Shown: positions 42,357 to 42,814 of the stretch, in pieces
How positions within the stretch are numbered: the stretch's first letter is position 1
Layout of the letters: the number at the start of each line of letters is the position of its first letter
IMG/VR virus record: IMGVR_UViG_3300037258_000245
Coordinates: 1 to 42,814 of that record
Length of the DNA stretch: 42,814 bases
DNA from: a virus
Reading direction: 5' to 3' (one strand)
Program-made: the position numbers and the translations under genes
The notes under the pieces: model-generated
Seen by the model: only the letters and a program-made list of their open reading frames with translations
Database searches by the model: none
What the model was told of the DNA's origin: nothing

Positions 42357-42814
42357 GCCACGCCAGTCCAGAAAGCGTAGGCAGAAGCCACGACGCTACT
42401 GGACAGAGCGAGCGAGGTGGGCAGTACCGTCAGGGACGTGCCGTTAATCGCGAACTGATAGTTGGACGTGACGGCGTTCGGCCCGGCCACCGTCACGACG
42501 TCCGAGGCGGTGACGGTGACGCCGGTAGCGGTACGGAAGACCGGCGTGGTGGTAGAGCTGCCGAGCAGCACACCCACGTAGTACGCCCCGCTGGCCGCAG
42601 TCGTGAACGGCACGGTGAGCGGGCAGGTAGCGAACCCCGCCACGGTGGCCGAGTTGCCAATCTGGGTCGTGGACGCCACCAGCGTTGCCGTGCTGGTGCT
42701 GTTGACCAGGTACAGCCCGGCAAAACTCGCCGTGGTGGATACCGCCGTGCCAGCGGCCTGGTAGTTCAGGTAGATATTGCTGATCACCGTGTTAACGTTC
42801 AGGTTCAGCGCGGC
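42353..42814 (-). CDS. Tail-fibre-like structural protein, partial at right edge
   Basis: The frame stays open to the window edge, so the true start is outside; the visible part encodes at least 153 residues. A-S-F-A-G-L-Y-L-V-N, P-L-T-V-P-F-T-T-A-A-S-G-A-Y-Y-V-G-V-L-L-G and T-T-P-V-F-R-T-A-T-G form the Ser/Thr/Val-rich beta sandwich common at the C-terminus of actinophage tail and receptor-binding proteins (strand, G-x-Y-Y-V-G, T-P). Its GTG at 42787 is only an internal codon. It ends four bases into the next gene. Confidence 0.8.
   Translation of the reverse strand, partial: AALNLNVNTVISNIYLNYQAAGTAVSTTASFAGLYLVNSTSTATLVASTTQIGNSATVAGFATCPLTVPFTTAASGAYYVGVLLGSSTTTPVFRTATGVTVTASDVVTVAGPNAVTSNYQFAINGTSLTVLPTSLALSSSVVASAYAFWTGVA

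Noticed and set aside
1-42814. CRISPR array
   Set aside because: No evenly spaced direct repeats of about 28-37 bases were seen; the repeats found are hairpins, tRNA similarities and short tandem units.
1-42814. Integrase, transposase or attachment site
   Set aside because: No tyrosine or serine recombinase, IS element or tRNA-end duplication was recognised; the HNH gene is the only mobile-type gene.

Overview
The window looks like part of a large, GC-rich siphovirus genome of an actinobacterial host. The evidence is the tail genes (tape measure, slippery-site chaperone pair, lectin-rich minor tail proteins), a holin/glycosidase lysis group, near-universal GGA-rich ribosome binding sites, strong GC bias at third codon positions, and actinophage-type accessory genes. 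No capsid, portal, terminase or replication genes are visible, so it is an internal fragment. The last gene runs off the right edge.

Layout. (1) 1-3.5 kb, plus strand: zinc-finger and HTH-like proteins, a secreted lectin-like protein and a metallophosphoesterase. (2) 3.6-15.6 kb, plus strand: an HNH gene followed by a dense array in which 32 canonical tRNA genes alternate with very small protein genes, an AAA+ ATPase and a DIP1984-like protein. The tRNAs cover all 20 amino acids and include a true initiator tRNA and two further CAT tRNAs. The array also holds a permuted tRNA candidate, a tRNA-like RNA without an anticodon loop, and two closed multi-helix RNAs. (3) 15.6-17.7 kb, plus strand: overlapping small genes. 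(4) 17.6-42.8 kb, minus strand, read right to left: a tail-fibre-like protein; a surface-glycan cassette of three glycosyltransferases, two epimerases and a methyltransferase-like protein; head-tail connector genes; the major tail protein; the frameshifted chaperone; the tape measure; a 1841-residue tail protein with a spherulin-4-type glycosidase domain; further lectin-like tail proteins; and the lysis genes. (5) Small plus-strand islands sit inside the minus-strand late region, at 18.0-18.8, 29.8-31.2 and 36.4-36.8 kb. One of these carries a PTH2-type peptidyl-tRNA hydrolase.

How it fits together: the tRNA array plus the peptidyl-tRNA hydrolase looks like a translation-support kit. A striking expansion of stand-alone zinc-knuckle microproteins, six of them with two DnaJ-type C-x-x-C-x-G-x-G knuckles, is interleaved with the tRNAs. 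The late genes build, decorate and release a long-tailed virion. A short motif, CCGTTTAC, recurs at promoter-like gaps and may be an operator. All functions are read from sequence by eye; no database search was possible.
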